A stretch of 26,417 nucleotides of DNA, from the NCBI GenBank assembly GCA_022567015.1, contig JADFHR010000005.1:1-26417 (forward strand), in the 5' to 3' direction. Origin of the DNA: Pseudomonadota bacterium. Its GTDB lineage: Bacteria; Pseudomonadota; Alphaproteobacteria; Rhodospirillales; 2-02-FULL-58-16. Positions 1-9,199 of the stretch are shown here, in pieces. Both the position numbers and the translations under genes were made by a program. Within the stretch, counting starts at the first letter, position 1; every line of letters starts with the position of its first letter. The notes below the pieces were generated by a model, which had not been told where the DNA came from, did not search any database, and saw only the letters and a list, made by a program, of their open reading frames with translations.

Positions 1-357
1 CTCCTTTCCAGCATCAATGTTGAATCACATCTATGCCAAAAAGGGAATCCCCTACCGATTCATTCTCGGACAGAAAGACTCTAGGAGCGCGGCGCGCCGT
101 GATGCTGGAGCATCACAAGCGGCGCGCGACGACGCCGGGGGCCGCGGGGGCGTCCCCCGCATACCGTAGCCGGGGGGACACCCCCCGGTGGCCCCCCGGG
201 GCGTCGGGAACGCTTGCCGATGGGTCCCCATCGCCCGCGCGTCCCCTCCTGCCGAGGGAACGGGAAACGCGATCGTATGATACGCGAAATCGTGAAAGTA
301 AGTACTGGCCGGCCCCCGGCGCTCCCGCGGCCAACCATATCGGGGCGGCGGGACCGG
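1..357. other. Gene-free stretch downstream of dapB
   Basis: I see no supportable gene in these bases. Open frames here are GC-rich, full of Arg/Pro/Gly, and run antisense into dapB. The first ~90 bases are less GC-rich than the rest. A strong hairpin lies at 92-127, and several short C/G-rich palindromes occur around 165-200. The stretch is probably the 3' side of the dapB transcript plus spacer. Confidence 0.5.
92..127. repeat. Two-part hairpin, possible end of the dapB transcript
   Basis: The inner stem pairs GTGATG (99-104) with CATCAC (111-116) around a CTGGAG loop. The outer stem pairs GCGCGCC (92-98) with GGCGCGC (121-127), leaving an AAGC bulge on one side. No clean U-tract follows on either strand; on the minus strand only a mixed T-rich stretch comes after it. 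It could be a weak terminator for the minus-strand dnaKJ/dapB transcript or an isolated REP-like palindrome. The pairing is read directly; the function is a guess. Confidence 0.35.
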
Positions 358-1158
358 TCAACCGAAACCCAGGACGTCGCCCATGGAATAGAGGCCCGGC
401 GGCCTGCCGTCGGTCCATAACGCCGCGCGCACGGCGCCGCGGGCGAAAACGGCGCGCGAGGACGCCTTGTGTACGAGCTCGACGCGCTCGCCCTCGCCGG
501 CGAAGATCACCGCGTGCTCGCCGGCCACGTCGCCGCCCCTGAGGGTGGCGAAGCCGATGTCGCCGGTACGCCTTGGCCCGGTGTGGCCGTCGCGGACCCG
601 CTGGGACACGCTCTCCAGCCAGACACCGCGCCCGGCCGCCGCCGCGGCGCCCAGGGCCAACGCCGTTCCCGAGGGCGCGTCCACCTTGTGCCGGTGGTGC
701 ATCTCGACGATCTCGATGTCGTACTCGTCTCCGAGAATGCGGGCGCAGCGCTCGGTCAGGCCCAACAAAAGATTGACCCCGGGGCTCATGTTGGCGGCCT
801 GAACCACGGCGCACTGCCGGGCGGCCTGGGCGAGGGCGTCATGATGGGCGGCCTCGAGCCCGGTGGTCCCGACCACGAGCGCCACGCCGTGCTCGGCGGC
901 CAGCGCCGCGTGGACGGCGGTGGCGTCGGGAGACGTGAAGTCGATCACGGCGTCCGATCGGGCGAAAAGGGCCTTTGCGTCGTCGCCGACCTCGAGCCCC
1001 GCCGGCTCCCCCCCGGCGAGAGCCGCCACATCGCTCCCCAGGGCGGCGCTTCCCGGCTGCTCGGTGCCGCCGGCCAGGGTACAGCCGGCGCCTGCCAGGA
1101 CCTCGCTCACCACCATGCGGCCCATGCGCCCGGCGCAGCCGACGATTCCGATCTTCAT
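358..1158 (-). CDS. dapB: 4-hydroxy-tetrahydrodipicolinate reductase DapB
   Basis: DapB reduces the dihydrodipicolinate precursor with NAD(P)H in the diaminopimelate/lysine pathway, which feeds peptidoglycan and protein synthesis in the cytoplasm. The 266-residue protein has the usual family length. It opens with the nucleotide-binding loop GCAGRMG (about 7-13), then VVGTTG near residue 95, the catalytic/substrate stretch EMHHRHKVDAPSGTA near 150, and GDIGFATLRGGDVAGEH in the C-terminal half. The ATG at 1158 is preceded by a purine-rich GGGGGGAGG. In many alphaproteobacteria dapB directly follows dnaJ. Here a short dnaJ 3'-end copy lies 60 bp upstream and the full dnaJ is about 890 bp upstream, so an insertion has separated dapB from its operon partners. 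The identity is very secure. Confidence 0.97.
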   Translation of the reverse strand: MKIGIVGCAGRMGRMVVSEVLAGAGCTLAGGTEQPGSAALGSDVAALAGGEPAGLEVGDDAKALFARSDAVIDFTSPDATAVHAALAAEHGVALVVGTTGLEAAHHDALAQAARQCAVVQAANMSPGVNLLLGLTERCARILGDEYDIEIVEMHHRHKVDAPSGTALALGAAAAAGRGVWLESVSQRVRDGHTGPRRTGDIGFATLRGGDVAGEHAVIFAGEGERVELVHKASSRAVFARGAVRAALWTDGRPPGLYSMGDVLGFG

Positions 1159-1218
1159 GGCCTCCCCCCCCTTTTTGCGGCCGGCGCCCGCGTGCCGCGG
1201 ACCCCGCCCAGGGTCCCG

Positions 1219-1380
1219 TCACTCCTTCAAGTCCTCCCACAGCTCCTTGACCTTGGAGAAGAACCCGTGGGCTTCCGGACTGTGCCGGGCGCTGTTGGTC
1301 TCCGTTTCGAACGTGCGCAACAGTTCGCGCTGTTTGGCCGTCAGGTTCACCGGCGTCTCCACCACCGCCTGGACGAACAT
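1219..1380 (-). pseudogene. Orphan copy of the dnaJ 3' end
   Basis: These 162 bases match the last 54 codons of dnaJ (2047-2208) almost perfectly. Over 160 bases there are two mismatches, one silent and one Ser to Thr; the stop is TGA here and TAG in the full gene. Similarity ends at base 1380/1381, just at an in-frame ATG that is an internal Met codon of dnaJ. The piece lacks the J domain, zinc finger and most of the C-terminal substrate-binding region, so it cannot act as DnaJ. A 53-residue peptide could in principle be made, but there is no convincing ribosome site. It most likely marks the original dnaJ end, left next to dapB when the islet came in. Confidence 0.9.
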
Positions 1381-1383
1381 GCA

Positions 1384-1469
1384 ATTAAGGCGACACCATA
1401 TTTAGTTCTGCCCTCCCTTGGGTATCGGGCCGCACTGGGACCGAGAAATAAGTATGGTATCCCCTTAAT
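1384..1469. repeat. Imperfect 26-bp inverted repeat, REPIN-like
   Basis: The left arm at 1384-1409 and the right arm at 1444-1469 are inverted copies matching at 22 of 26 positions; their common core reads ATTAAGG.GA.ACCATA. The 34-bp middle is GC-rich. Two REP-type sequences facing each other around a short spacer is the layout of a REP doublet (REPIN/BIME), normally moved by a Y1 (IS200-like, RAYT) transposase encoded elsewhere. The pairing is visible; the class assignment is inference. It sits directly at the border with the orphan dnaJ end, and could also act as a two-way terminator. Confidence 0.6.
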
Positions 1470-1476
1470 ATTACCT

Positions 1477-1926
1477 TCAACCCTTTAGAATCTCATTCGC
1501 TAGCCGCATAGCAACTTCCTTACTCAAACCCTCTTCTATTCCAATTTTAATGAGTTCTGAGAAGGCTACCTGTGAACCCACGCGAGCTTCCATTCTTTCT
1601 TTTGCGGCTTCCCACCGTTGATTCCTCCGATCGAGTTTTCGGTGGACCTTGTCCCTACGTTTTCGCTCTTCTGCTTTTTTTTGTACAGCACGCCGACGAC
1701 GCCGCTCTGCTTTTCGACTTGATCTTTCCTTTGCGGGGTCTCGCGCTTCGTCAGCTTTTACAAGTATTTGGCCTTGGGCTTTTCGTTCTTCATAAACATT
1801 GAGTTCGGCTTCATATCTGGCGCGCTCCTTTGCCACTTGAACTAACCGCTCAGGCGAAGTGGCAGGGACTTTATACCCCCAGATGAGAGAGTGCATACCG
1901 ATGTTATCGGGTCTTTTCCGGCCCAT
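1477..1926 (-). CDS. Small highly charged coiled-coil-like protein, unknown function
   Basis: I do not recognise this 149-residue protein. It starts with MGRKRPDNIGMHSLIWGYKV, and the middle (about 25-115) is extremely rich in Arg, Lys, Glu and Ala, with long charged runs such as RKAERRRRRAVQKKAEERKR. That suggests a long helix or coiled coil that may bind nucleic acid. The last 30 residues form a short amphipathic segment with the ending SKEVAMRLANEILKG. No signal peptide or membrane segment is visible. The ATG at 1926 follows GAGAGGG at a good distance. Codon use is far less GC-biased than that of dnaJ or dapB, which fits recent transfer. It is the only gene of its islet and runs in the same direction as dnaJ. 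It is probably expressed; its function is unknown. Confidence 0.65.
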   Translation of the reverse strand: MGRKRPDNIGMHSLIWGYKVPATSPERLVQVAKERARYEAELNVYEERKAQGQILVKADEARDPAKERSSRKAERRRRRAVQKKAEERKRRDKVHRKLDRRNQRWEAAKERMEARVGSQVAFSELIKIGIEEGLSKEVAMRLANEILKG

Positions 1927-1947
1927 AGAGCCCTCTCAGAATTCCAG

Positions 1948-1972
1948 GAATTCCAGGGACAGTGTACTGAAT
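1948..1972 (+). repeat. REP-like motif upstream of the islet gene
   Basis: The bases GGAATTCC AGGGACAGTGTACTGAAT resemble the GGGGACAGTATAC-type repeats found near Y1 transposases in many proteobacteria. This is recalled from general knowledge and was not searched. A related string, TATACTGTCCCCGGG, lies on the opposite strand upstream of dnaK (about 5299-5313). The motif stands alone here, without a clear inverted partner. Confidence 0.35.
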
Positions 1973-2046
1973 ACCGAATTCCGCTGTTTTAGGCCATTTG
2001 CGTTCGCGCCCTTGAGAAATACCACGCCTTTTCAACCGCTTGCCCG

Positions 2047-3183
2047 CTACTCCTTCAAGTCCTCCCACAGCTCCTTGACCTTGGAGAAGAACCCATGGGC
2101 TTCCGGACTGTGCCGGGCGCTGTTGGTCTCCGATTCGAACGTGCGCAACAGTTCGCGCTGTTTGGCCGTCAGGTTCACCGGCGTCTCCACCACCGCCTGG
2201 ACGAACATGTCGCCGCGGGCGCTGGAGCGGAGCACGGTCATACCCTTGCCCTTGAGGCGGAACTGGTGCCCGGTCTGGGTTCCGGACGGGATGGTGACGC
2301 GGGCGCGGGCGCTGTCCACGGTCGGCACCTCGATGGTGCCGCCGAGCACCGCCGTGGTCATGGGAATGGGCACCCGGCAATAGATGTTGGCCCCGTCGCG
2401 CTGGAAGATGCGGTGCGGCGCGATGGTCAGGAAGATGTACAGATCACCCGGCGGGGCCCCGCGCAGCCCCGCCTCGCCCTCGCCGGCGAGGCGGATGCGG
2501 GTGCCGTCCTCGACGCCGGCGGGAATGGTGACCGACAGGGTCTTTTCCTTCTGCACCCGCCCGCCGCCGCCGCAGGTTCTGCACGGTTCCTTGATGACCT
2601 TGCCGCCGCCCTGGCAGGACGGACAGGTGCGCTCGACGGTGAAGAAGCCCGACTGGGAACGGATTCTGCCGTGGCCGCGGCAGGTGGCGCAGGTTACGGG
2701 CGGCGCGCCGCCGGCCCCGCCGGTACCCTTGCAGGGCCCGCAGGTAACCGATGTGGGGACCCGGATGGTCGCCTTTTTGCCCCGGAAGGCGTCCTCGATG
2801 GAGACCTCCATGTTATAGCGCAGGTCGCCGCCGCGTCCCGTGCCGGCGCCGTCGCGCCGCCCCGTGCCGTGGACGAAGTCGCCGAACATCTCGTCGAAGA
2901 TGTCGGCGAAACCGGTGGCGAAGCCGCGTTCGAAGCCGCCCGCCCCGCCACTGCCCGCCTCGAAGGCGGCGTGGCCGAAGCGGTCGTAGGCGGCGCGCTT
3001 CTGGCCGTCCTTGAGCACATGGTAGGCCTCGGCGATTTCCTTGAATTTCTTTTCCGCGGCCTTGCTGCCGGGATTGCGGTCGGGGTGGTACTCCATGGCC
3101 AGCTTGCGGTAGGCCCGCTTGATCGCGTCCGTGCCGGCGGCCCTGTCCACCCCGAGCTGGACGTAAAAATCCTCTTTGGCCAT
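2047..3183 (-). CDS. dnaJ: Chaperone protein DnaJ (Hsp40)
   Basis: DnaJ stimulates the ATPase of DnaK and hands it unfolded substrates in the cytoplasm. The 378 residues have the full type I layout: a J domain (1-70) with HPD at 33-35, a Gly/Phe-rich linker (about 75-110), a zinc-finger region with four repeats (CGPCKGTG, CATCRGHG, CPSCQGGG, CRTCGGGG; about 145-210), and the two C-terminal beta domains. It lies 94 bp after dnaK on the same strand and is probably co-transcribed with it. Its last 54 codons occur a second time at 1219-1380 next to dapB, with a different stop codon. The 3' end of this working copy may therefore have come in with the islet rather than being the original one. Function should be intact. 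Confidence 0.98.
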   Translation of the reverse strand: MAKEDFYVQLGVDRAAGTDAIKRAYRKLAMEYHPDRNPGSKAAEKKFKEIAEAYHVLKDGQKRAAYDRFGHAAFEAGSGGAGGFERGFATGFADIFDEMFGDFVHGTGRRDGAGTGRGGDLRYNMEVSIEDAFRGKKATIRVPTSVTCGPCKGTGGAGGAPPVTCATCRGHGRIRSQSGFFTVERTCPSCQGGGKVIKEPCRTCGGGGRVQKEKTLSVTIPAGVEDGTRIRLAGEGEAGLRGAPPGDLYIFLTIAPHRIFQRDGANIYCRVPIPMTTAVLGGTIEVPTVDSARARVTIPSGTQTGHQFRLKGKGMTVLRSSARGDMFVQAVVETPVNLTAKQRELLRTFESETNSARHSPEAHGFFSKVKELWEDLKE

Positions 3184-3277
3184 CAGGCGGGCCTCACGGA
3201 AATGCGCGGCCCGGGCGCACGGTCACGGTCCCCCGGAGAGGTGTGCATGCCTTTTCCGTCCCTCGGGCGGTACGCGG

Positions 3278-5227
<1,950 letters not shown>

Positions 5228-5539
5228 ACTGTCCCCATCACTTCCGGCAGAGTCCCGCGGCCCGGAAAGGCACCCCGGGAATTCCCGCAATCACACCCTA
5301 TACTGTCCCCGGGCCGCGCCCAATGCGCGATCCCGGTCCCGGACAATCGTCTGTCGGACATATATGTCGGTCCCACGGGGCGCGCAACCGCCGCCGCCTG
5401 GAATTCCTTCAAGGTGCGGGGGCCGTTTGACCCGGCGCCGGGGAAAGGGAAGCGCGGCCGGGCGCTGTTCCGCGCCCCCTGGACAGGGATCGGGAATCGG
5501 CCTTTAGTCCCGAGGCGCCACCCGTGGGAACCGCCCCTG
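5228..5539. promoter_or_regulatory. Divergent intergenic region of dnaK and the DUF1848 gene
   Basis: These 312 bases separate dnaK (minus) from the DUF1848 gene (plus) and must hold their promoters. Visible elements are a perfect 10-bp inverted repeat, CGCGGCCCGG (5256-5265) with CCGGGCCGCG (5309-5318); a REP-like string TATACTGTCCCCGGG near 5299-5313; and a perfect 12-bp palindrome GACATATATGTC (5357-5368). The palindrome is the only AT-rich spot and could be an operator or part of a promoter. I cannot assign -35/-10 boxes with confidence. Confidence 0.45.
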
Positions 5540-6499
5540 ATGATCATCTCGGCCAGCTATAAGACCGACATTCCCGCGTTTTACGGGGATTGGTTCATGA
5601 ACCGCCTGAAGGCGGGGTTTTGCCGCATGGTCAACCCCTATGGGCGGCAGGTTGTGACGGTGCCGCTGGACCATGACACCGTGGATGGATTCGTTTTCTG
5701 GACCAGGAACCTGGGCCCGTTCCTTGGCCATCTGCGCGAGGTCGGCCGGCTGGGCTATCCGTTCGTCGTACACGAGACGGTCACCGGCTATCCCCGCGCC
5801 CTCGACTACGCCACCATCGATGCGGTACGCGCCGTCGGCCACCTGCGCGCCACGGCCCGCGCCTTCGGCGCCCGGGTCCCGGTGTGGCGCTACGATCCCA
5901 TCGTCTTCACGTCGCTGACGCCGGCGGCGTGGCACCGCGCCACCTTCGCCCGCCTGGCCGCGTCCCTGGCCGGCCACGTGGACGAGGTGGTGGTGTCGTT
6001 CGCCCACGTCTACCGCAAGACCGAGCGCAACATGGCGGCGGCGGCGCGGGCCTTCCGCTTCGACTGGCGCGACCCGGACGCCGACGAGAAACGCGCCCTG
6101 CTCGCCGACCTGGCGGCGCGCGCCGACGACGCCGGCATGGCGCTGACCCTCTGCGGCCAGCCCGAACTGCTGGTCGACGGCGTCACCGAGGCCCGCTGCA
6201 TCGATGCCGGGCGCCTGGGCGACGTGGCGGGCAATGCGATCACCGCCGTGCAGAAGCCCCACCGGGAGCGGTGCGGATGCTGGGCCTCGCGCGACATCGG
6301 CGAATACGACACCTGCCCCCACGGCTGCGTCTACTGCTACGCGGTGCGCAACAGGACCCTGGCCAAGCACAGGCACCGGGGGCACGACCCCGAATCCGAG
6401 TTCCTTTGGGCTGGCGGGGCGGGGGCGGGCGCGGGCAAGCCTGCCCACCCGGCCCGCGCCAACCCGGCGAACCCCGCCCGCAAGTCCCGGGTGATTTGA
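5540..6499 (+). CDS. DUF1848 family protein with Cys-rich C-terminal cluster
   Basis: The protein (319 residues) matches the style of the DUF1848 family, whose biochemical role is not established. It begins MIISASYKTDIPAFYGDWF. Near residues 250-275 it has a dense cysteine set: CGCWASRDIGEYDTCPHGC followed by VYCYA. Such a C-x-C...C-x3-C-x2-C pattern suggests an iron-sulfur or zinc centre, and the CPHGC-VYCYA part resembles radical-SAM or photolyase-like protein signatures. The last ~40 residues are a low-complexity Ala/Gly/Pro tail (from about 290) that is probably disordered. The ATG at 5540 was chosen because the conserved N-terminus starts there. It lies in its own transcript between dnaK and ubiT. 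The family call is fairly sure; the function is unknown. Confidence 0.8.
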   Translation: MIISASYKTDIPAFYGDWFMNRLKAGFCRMVNPYGRQVVTVPLDHDTVDGFVFWTRNLGPFLGHLREVGRLGYPFVVHETVTGYPRALDYATIDAVRAVGHLRATARAFGARVPVWRYDPIVFTSLTPAAWHRATFARLAASLAGHVDEVVVSFAHVYRKTERNMAAAARAFRFDWRDPDADEKRALLADLAARADDAGMALTLCGQPELLVDGVTEARCIDAGRLGDVAGNAITAVQKPHRERCGCWASRDIGEYDTCPHGCVYCYAVRNRTLAKHRHRGHDPESEFLWAGGAGAGAGKPAHPARANPANPARKSRVI

Positions 6500-6573
6500 C
6501 CGGCGTCAAGGAAGGCCGGGCGGTTCCACACTAACCTTCCCGCTGGCCGTTGAGGCCGTCAGGGAAACGCCGG

Positions 6574-7254
6574 ATGAGACAATCCCATCCGCTTGCCCAT
6601 CGTCTTGTGCCGCCGCTGTCGCCGGTGCTGGTGGCGGGGCTTGCCCTGCGCGCGTTGCCGCCGGCGCTGTTCCAGCCGGTGCTCGGCCTCGCCATGGCCA
6701 CCATGCGCCGCCGCCACGCGGGCGCCTTCGAGCGCCTCGCCGGGCTGGGCGAGCCGGTGTTCCTGATCGACCCCATCGACCTGCCGTATTCGTTCGTGCT
6801 CAGGGCCGGCGCCAGGGCGCCGAGCCTGACCGCCATCCGCGGCGGCCATGCGGTGCGGGCGACGGCGACCATCCGCGGCCCGTTGCTCGCCCTGATCGAC
6901 CTTTTGCAGGGGCGGATCGACGGCGACGCCCTGTTTTTCTCGCGCGGACTGGTTATCGAGGGCGATACCGAGGCCGTGGTCGCGCTGCGCAACGCCGTCG
7001 ACGGCGCCGAGATCGACATCGCCGCCGACATGGCGTCCCTGCTCGGCCCCCTGGCGCGGCCGGCGAGGCGGCTGGCCGGCGCCGCCGGCGCCGTATATTC
7101 GCGCCTGGCCGAGGACCTGGAGACCCTGCGCCGGGCGGCGATCGCCCCCGCCATGCGCCGCGCCGGCGCCGACGCCGCCCGCCTCGACCGGATGGACGAG
7201 GCCATCGCCGAGCTCAGGCGCCGGATGCGCCGGGGAAGGATGGAGAAACCGTGA
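6574..7254 (+). CDS. ubiT: UbiT-like SCP2-domain ubiquinone biosynthesis accessory factor
   Basis: UbiT is an SCP2 lipid-binding-domain protein required, with UbiU and UbiV, for ubiquinone synthesis without oxygen. It probably holds or delivers the hydrophobic intermediates. The 226-residue protein has a hydrophobic N-terminal helix region, then the SCP2-like core (about 60-145: FLIDPIDLPYSFVL, ALFFSRGLVIEGDTEAVVAL), and a charged Arg-rich helical C-terminus. I use the ATG at 6574, which has AGGGA 8 bases upstream; a TTG at 6550 is possible but lacks a ribosome site. Its stop overlaps the ubiU GTG start by 4 bases, so translation is coupled. The SCP2 domain alone is not specific; the ubiU-ubiV neighbours make the assignment convincing. 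Confidence 0.88.
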   Translation: MRQSHPLAHRLVPPLSPVLVAGLALRALPPALFQPVLGLAMATMRRRHAGAFERLAGLGEPVFLIDPIDLPYSFVLRAGARAPSLTAIRGGHAVRATATIRGPLLALIDLLQGRIDGDALFFSRGLVIEGDTEAVVALRNAVDGAEIDIAADMASLLGPLARPARRLAGAAGAVYSRLAEDLETLRRAAIAPAMRRAGADAARLDRMDEAIAELRRRMRRGRMEKP

Positions 7255-8249
7255 AAGGGACGAGTGGAACCCTGGACCTGGTGTGCCCGGCGGGCACGCC
7301 CGCGGCATTGCGCGCCGCCGTCGACGCCGGCGCCGACTCCGTCTACGTGGGCTTCCGCGACGAGACCAACGCCCGCAACTTCCCCGGCCTCAACTTCAGC
7401 CGCGCCGACCTCGAAGACGGGCTCGCCTATGCCCACGGCCACGGGGTCAAGGTGCTGGTGGCGATCAACACCTTTCCCGGGGCCGGCAATCCCGGCCCCT
7501 GGCGCGGCGCCGTCGATGCCGCCGCGGCCCTCGGCGCCGACGCCATCATTGTCGCCGACATCGGCCTCGCCGACTATGCCCGGCGCACCCATCCGGGCCT
7601 GCGCCGGCACCTGTCCGTGCAGGCGGCGGCGTCGAGCCCCGAGGCCATCGGTTTCTACCACCGCGAACTGGGCATCAGCCGCGTGGTGCTGCCCAGGGTG
7701 CTGACCATCGAAGAGATCGCGGCGTTGAACAAGGCCGTTCCGGTGGAGACCGAGGTCTTCGTCTTCGGCGCCATGAGCGTCATGGCCGAGGGCCGGTGCT
7801 CGATGTCGTCGTATCTCACCGGCAAGTCCCCGAACACGGTCGGCGTCTGTTCGCCGGCCAGCCACGTGCGCTACCTGGACACCGGCGACACGCTGCTGAC
7901 CACCCTGGGCGGCTATACCATCAACGCCTTTTCCGAGACCGAGTCGGCCTGCTACCCGACGCTGTGCAAGGGGCGGTTCGTGGCGCGGGGAAAGACCTCG
8001 TACCTGTTCGAGGAGCCGACCAGCCTCAATGCCATCGGGATTCTGCCCGAGCTCATGGCGGCCGGGGTGACCGGCCTCAAGATCGAGGGACGGCAACGGG
8101 GCCGCGCCTACGTGGCCGAGGTGGTGGCCGCCTTCCGCCGCGCCGTCGACGCCGCGGTCCGGGGCGAGCCGGCGCCGCCGACGGACCTGGTGGCGATGAC
8201 CGAAGGCGGCTGCTACAGCGCCGGCGCCTACCGCAAGGCCTGGTACTGA
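7251..8249 (+). CDS. ubiU: UbiU, U32-peptidase-family O2-independent ubiquinone hydroxylation protein
   Basis: UbiU and UbiV form a [4Fe-4S]-containing pair that hydroxylates ubiquinone precursors without O2 (known from E. coli). This 332-residue protein has the U32 family features: LVCPAGTPAALRAAVDAGAD at the start, VFVFGAMSVMAEGRCSMSSY, SPNTVGVCSPASHVRY, and CYPTLCKGRF followed by EEPTSLNAIGILPELM and GLKIEGRQRG. Candidate cluster cysteines are C183, C200, C234 and C239. The start is GTG at 7251, overlapping the ubiT stop (GTGA). ubiV begins 8 bases after its stop. U32 proteins also include tRNA/rRNA-modifying enzymes, but the CYPTLCKGR motif and the adjacent ubiT and ubiV favour UbiU. Confidence 0.94.
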   Translation: MKGTSGTLDLVCPAGTPAALRAAVDAGADSVYVGFRDETNARNFPGLNFSRADLEDGLAYAHGHGVKVLVAINTFPGAGNPGPWRGAVDAAAALGADAIIVADIGLADYARRTHPGLRRHLSVQAAASSPEAIGFYHRELGISRVVLPRVLTIEEIAALNKAVPVETEVFVFGAMSVMAEGRCSMSSYLTGKSPNTVGVCSPASHVRYLDTGDTLLTTLGGYTINAFSETESACYPTLCKGRFVARGKTSYLFEEPTSLNAIGILPELMAAGVTGLKIEGRQRGRAYVAEVVAAFRRAVDAAVRGEPAPPTDLVAMTEGGCYSAGAYRKAWY

Positions 8250-8257
8250 CGAGGGCG

Positions 8258-9199
8258 ATGATGGCGGCGAAGCCACGGCAGGCGAAGCTCACCCTGGGCC
8301 CGGTGCTGTTCAACTGGGCGCCCGGGAGGTGGCGTGATTTTTACCTGCGCATCGCCGACGAGGCGCCGGTGGAGTCCGTCTGCGTCGGCGAGGTGGTGTG
8401 TTCCAAGCGGGCGCCGTTCTTCGAGCCGGTCCTGGGCGGCGTCATCGAGCGCCTGGAGGCGGCGGGCAAGGAGGTGGTCCATTCCACCCTGGCGCTGATC
8501 ATGAACGAGCGCGAGATGGACACGGTCCGGGCCCTGGCCGCCGGGACGGACCTGTTCGTCGAGGCCAACGACATCGCGGCGGTGGCGCTGCTTTCCGGGC
8601 GCCGCCACGCCATCGGCCCCTACGTCAACGTCTACAACGAAGACACCCTGGCCTTCCTGGCGCGGCACGGCGCGACGCGCGTATCCCTGCCCGGCGAGCT
8701 GCCGGCGCAATCGATCGCCGCCCTGGCCGGCGCCGGCGTGCCGGAGCTGGAGGTGCAGGTGTTCGGACGCCTGCCGCTGGCCATCTCCGGGCGCTGTTTC
8801 CATGCGCGCTCGCGCGGCCTCAACAAGGACGGCTGCCGGTACGTCTGCGCCGAGGACCCCGACGGCATGGAGGTGGAGACCCTGGACGGCGATCCCTTCC
8901 TCGCCGTCAACGGCACGCAGACGCTGTCGTACACCTGGTGCAATCTCGCCGGCGAGCTGGCCGAGCTGCGCGCAATGGGAGTCCACCGCTTCCGCCTGTC
9001 GCCGCAGGACACCGACATGGTGGCGGTGGCGCGCATCTTCCGCGACCTGCTGGACGGCCGGCGCCAGCCCCGGGAAGTCCGCGAGTCCCTCGCCGGCCTC
9101 GCCGGCGGAACACCGTTTTCCAACGGCTTCTATTACGGCGTGGAGGGGGTCGCCTTCCGGGGACCGGAGTCGGGTGCCTCTCCGCCGGCGAGCGTGTAG
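8258..9199 (+). CDS. ubiV: UbiV, partner of UbiU in O2-independent ubiquinone hydroxylation
   Basis: UbiV is the second U32-family subunit of the anaerobic ubiquinone hydroxylation complex. The 313-residue protein starts with TLGPVLFNWAPGRWRDFY and has GEVVCSKRAPFF (C48) and later SGRCFHARSRGLNKDGC with YVC. Counting from the first ATG, the three later cysteines are C180, C193 and C197; together with C48 they make the four expected cluster ligands. Either ATG (8258 or 8261) may be used; GAGGG at 8251-8255 is better spaced for 8261. It is the last gene of ubiTUV. Its final 67 bases overlap, tail to tail, the 3' end of the cyclase gene on the other strand. The ending GPESGASPPASV is not conserved in the family as far as I know. 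Confidence 0.94.
   Translation: MMAAKPRQAKLTLGPVLFNWAPGRWRDFYLRIADEAPVESVCVGEVVCSKRAPFFEPVLGGVIERLEAAGKEVVHSTLALIMNEREMDTVRALAAGTDLFVEANDIAAVALLSGRRHAIGPYVNVYNEDTLAFLARHGATRVSLPGELPAQSIAALAGAGVPELEVQVFGRLPLAISGRCFHARSRGLNKDGCRYVCAEDPDGMEVETLDGDPFLAVNGTQTLSYTWCNLAGELAELRAMGVHRFRLSPQDTDMVAVARIFRDLLDGRRQPREVRESLAGLAGGTPFSNGFYYGVEGVAFRGPESGASPPASV

Larger units (their letters stand above)
1381..2046. mobile_element. AT-richer islet between dnaJ and the orphan dnaJ 3' end
   Basis: This is a 666-bp insertion with clearly more A/T and T-runs than its surroundings. It lies between the dnaJ stop codon and the orphan copy of the dnaJ 3' end. It holds one small gene (1477-1926), an imperfect 26-bp inverted repeat (1384-1469), and a REP-like motif (about 1948-1972). 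No integrase or transposase is encoded. The duplicated host gene end at one border is the main evidence for an insertion. The exact left and right ends are inferred from where dnaJ similarity stops. Confidence 0.7.

Noticed and set aside
33..542. Plus-strand frame at the window start
   Set aside because: It is Arg/Pro-rich, lacks a ribosome site, and runs antisense into the secure dapB gene.
1219..1380. Functional small gene from the dnaJ remnant (53 codons starting at an internal Met)
   Set aside because: The Met is simply an internal dnaJ codon at the edge of the duplication. There is no convincing ribosome site, and the domain is incomplete.
1219..2208. Tyrosine-integrase att sites flanking the dnaJ islet
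   Set aside because: A 162-bp repeat is longer than usual core sites, no integrase is encoded, and the gshB islet uses a different sequence. Recombination by homology is a simpler explanation.
5228..5539. CIRCE operator or clear sigma-32 promoter upstream of dnaK
   Set aside because: No TTAGCACTC/GAGTGCTAA pair and no convincing CTTGAA plus CCCCAT-type boxes at proper spacing were found.
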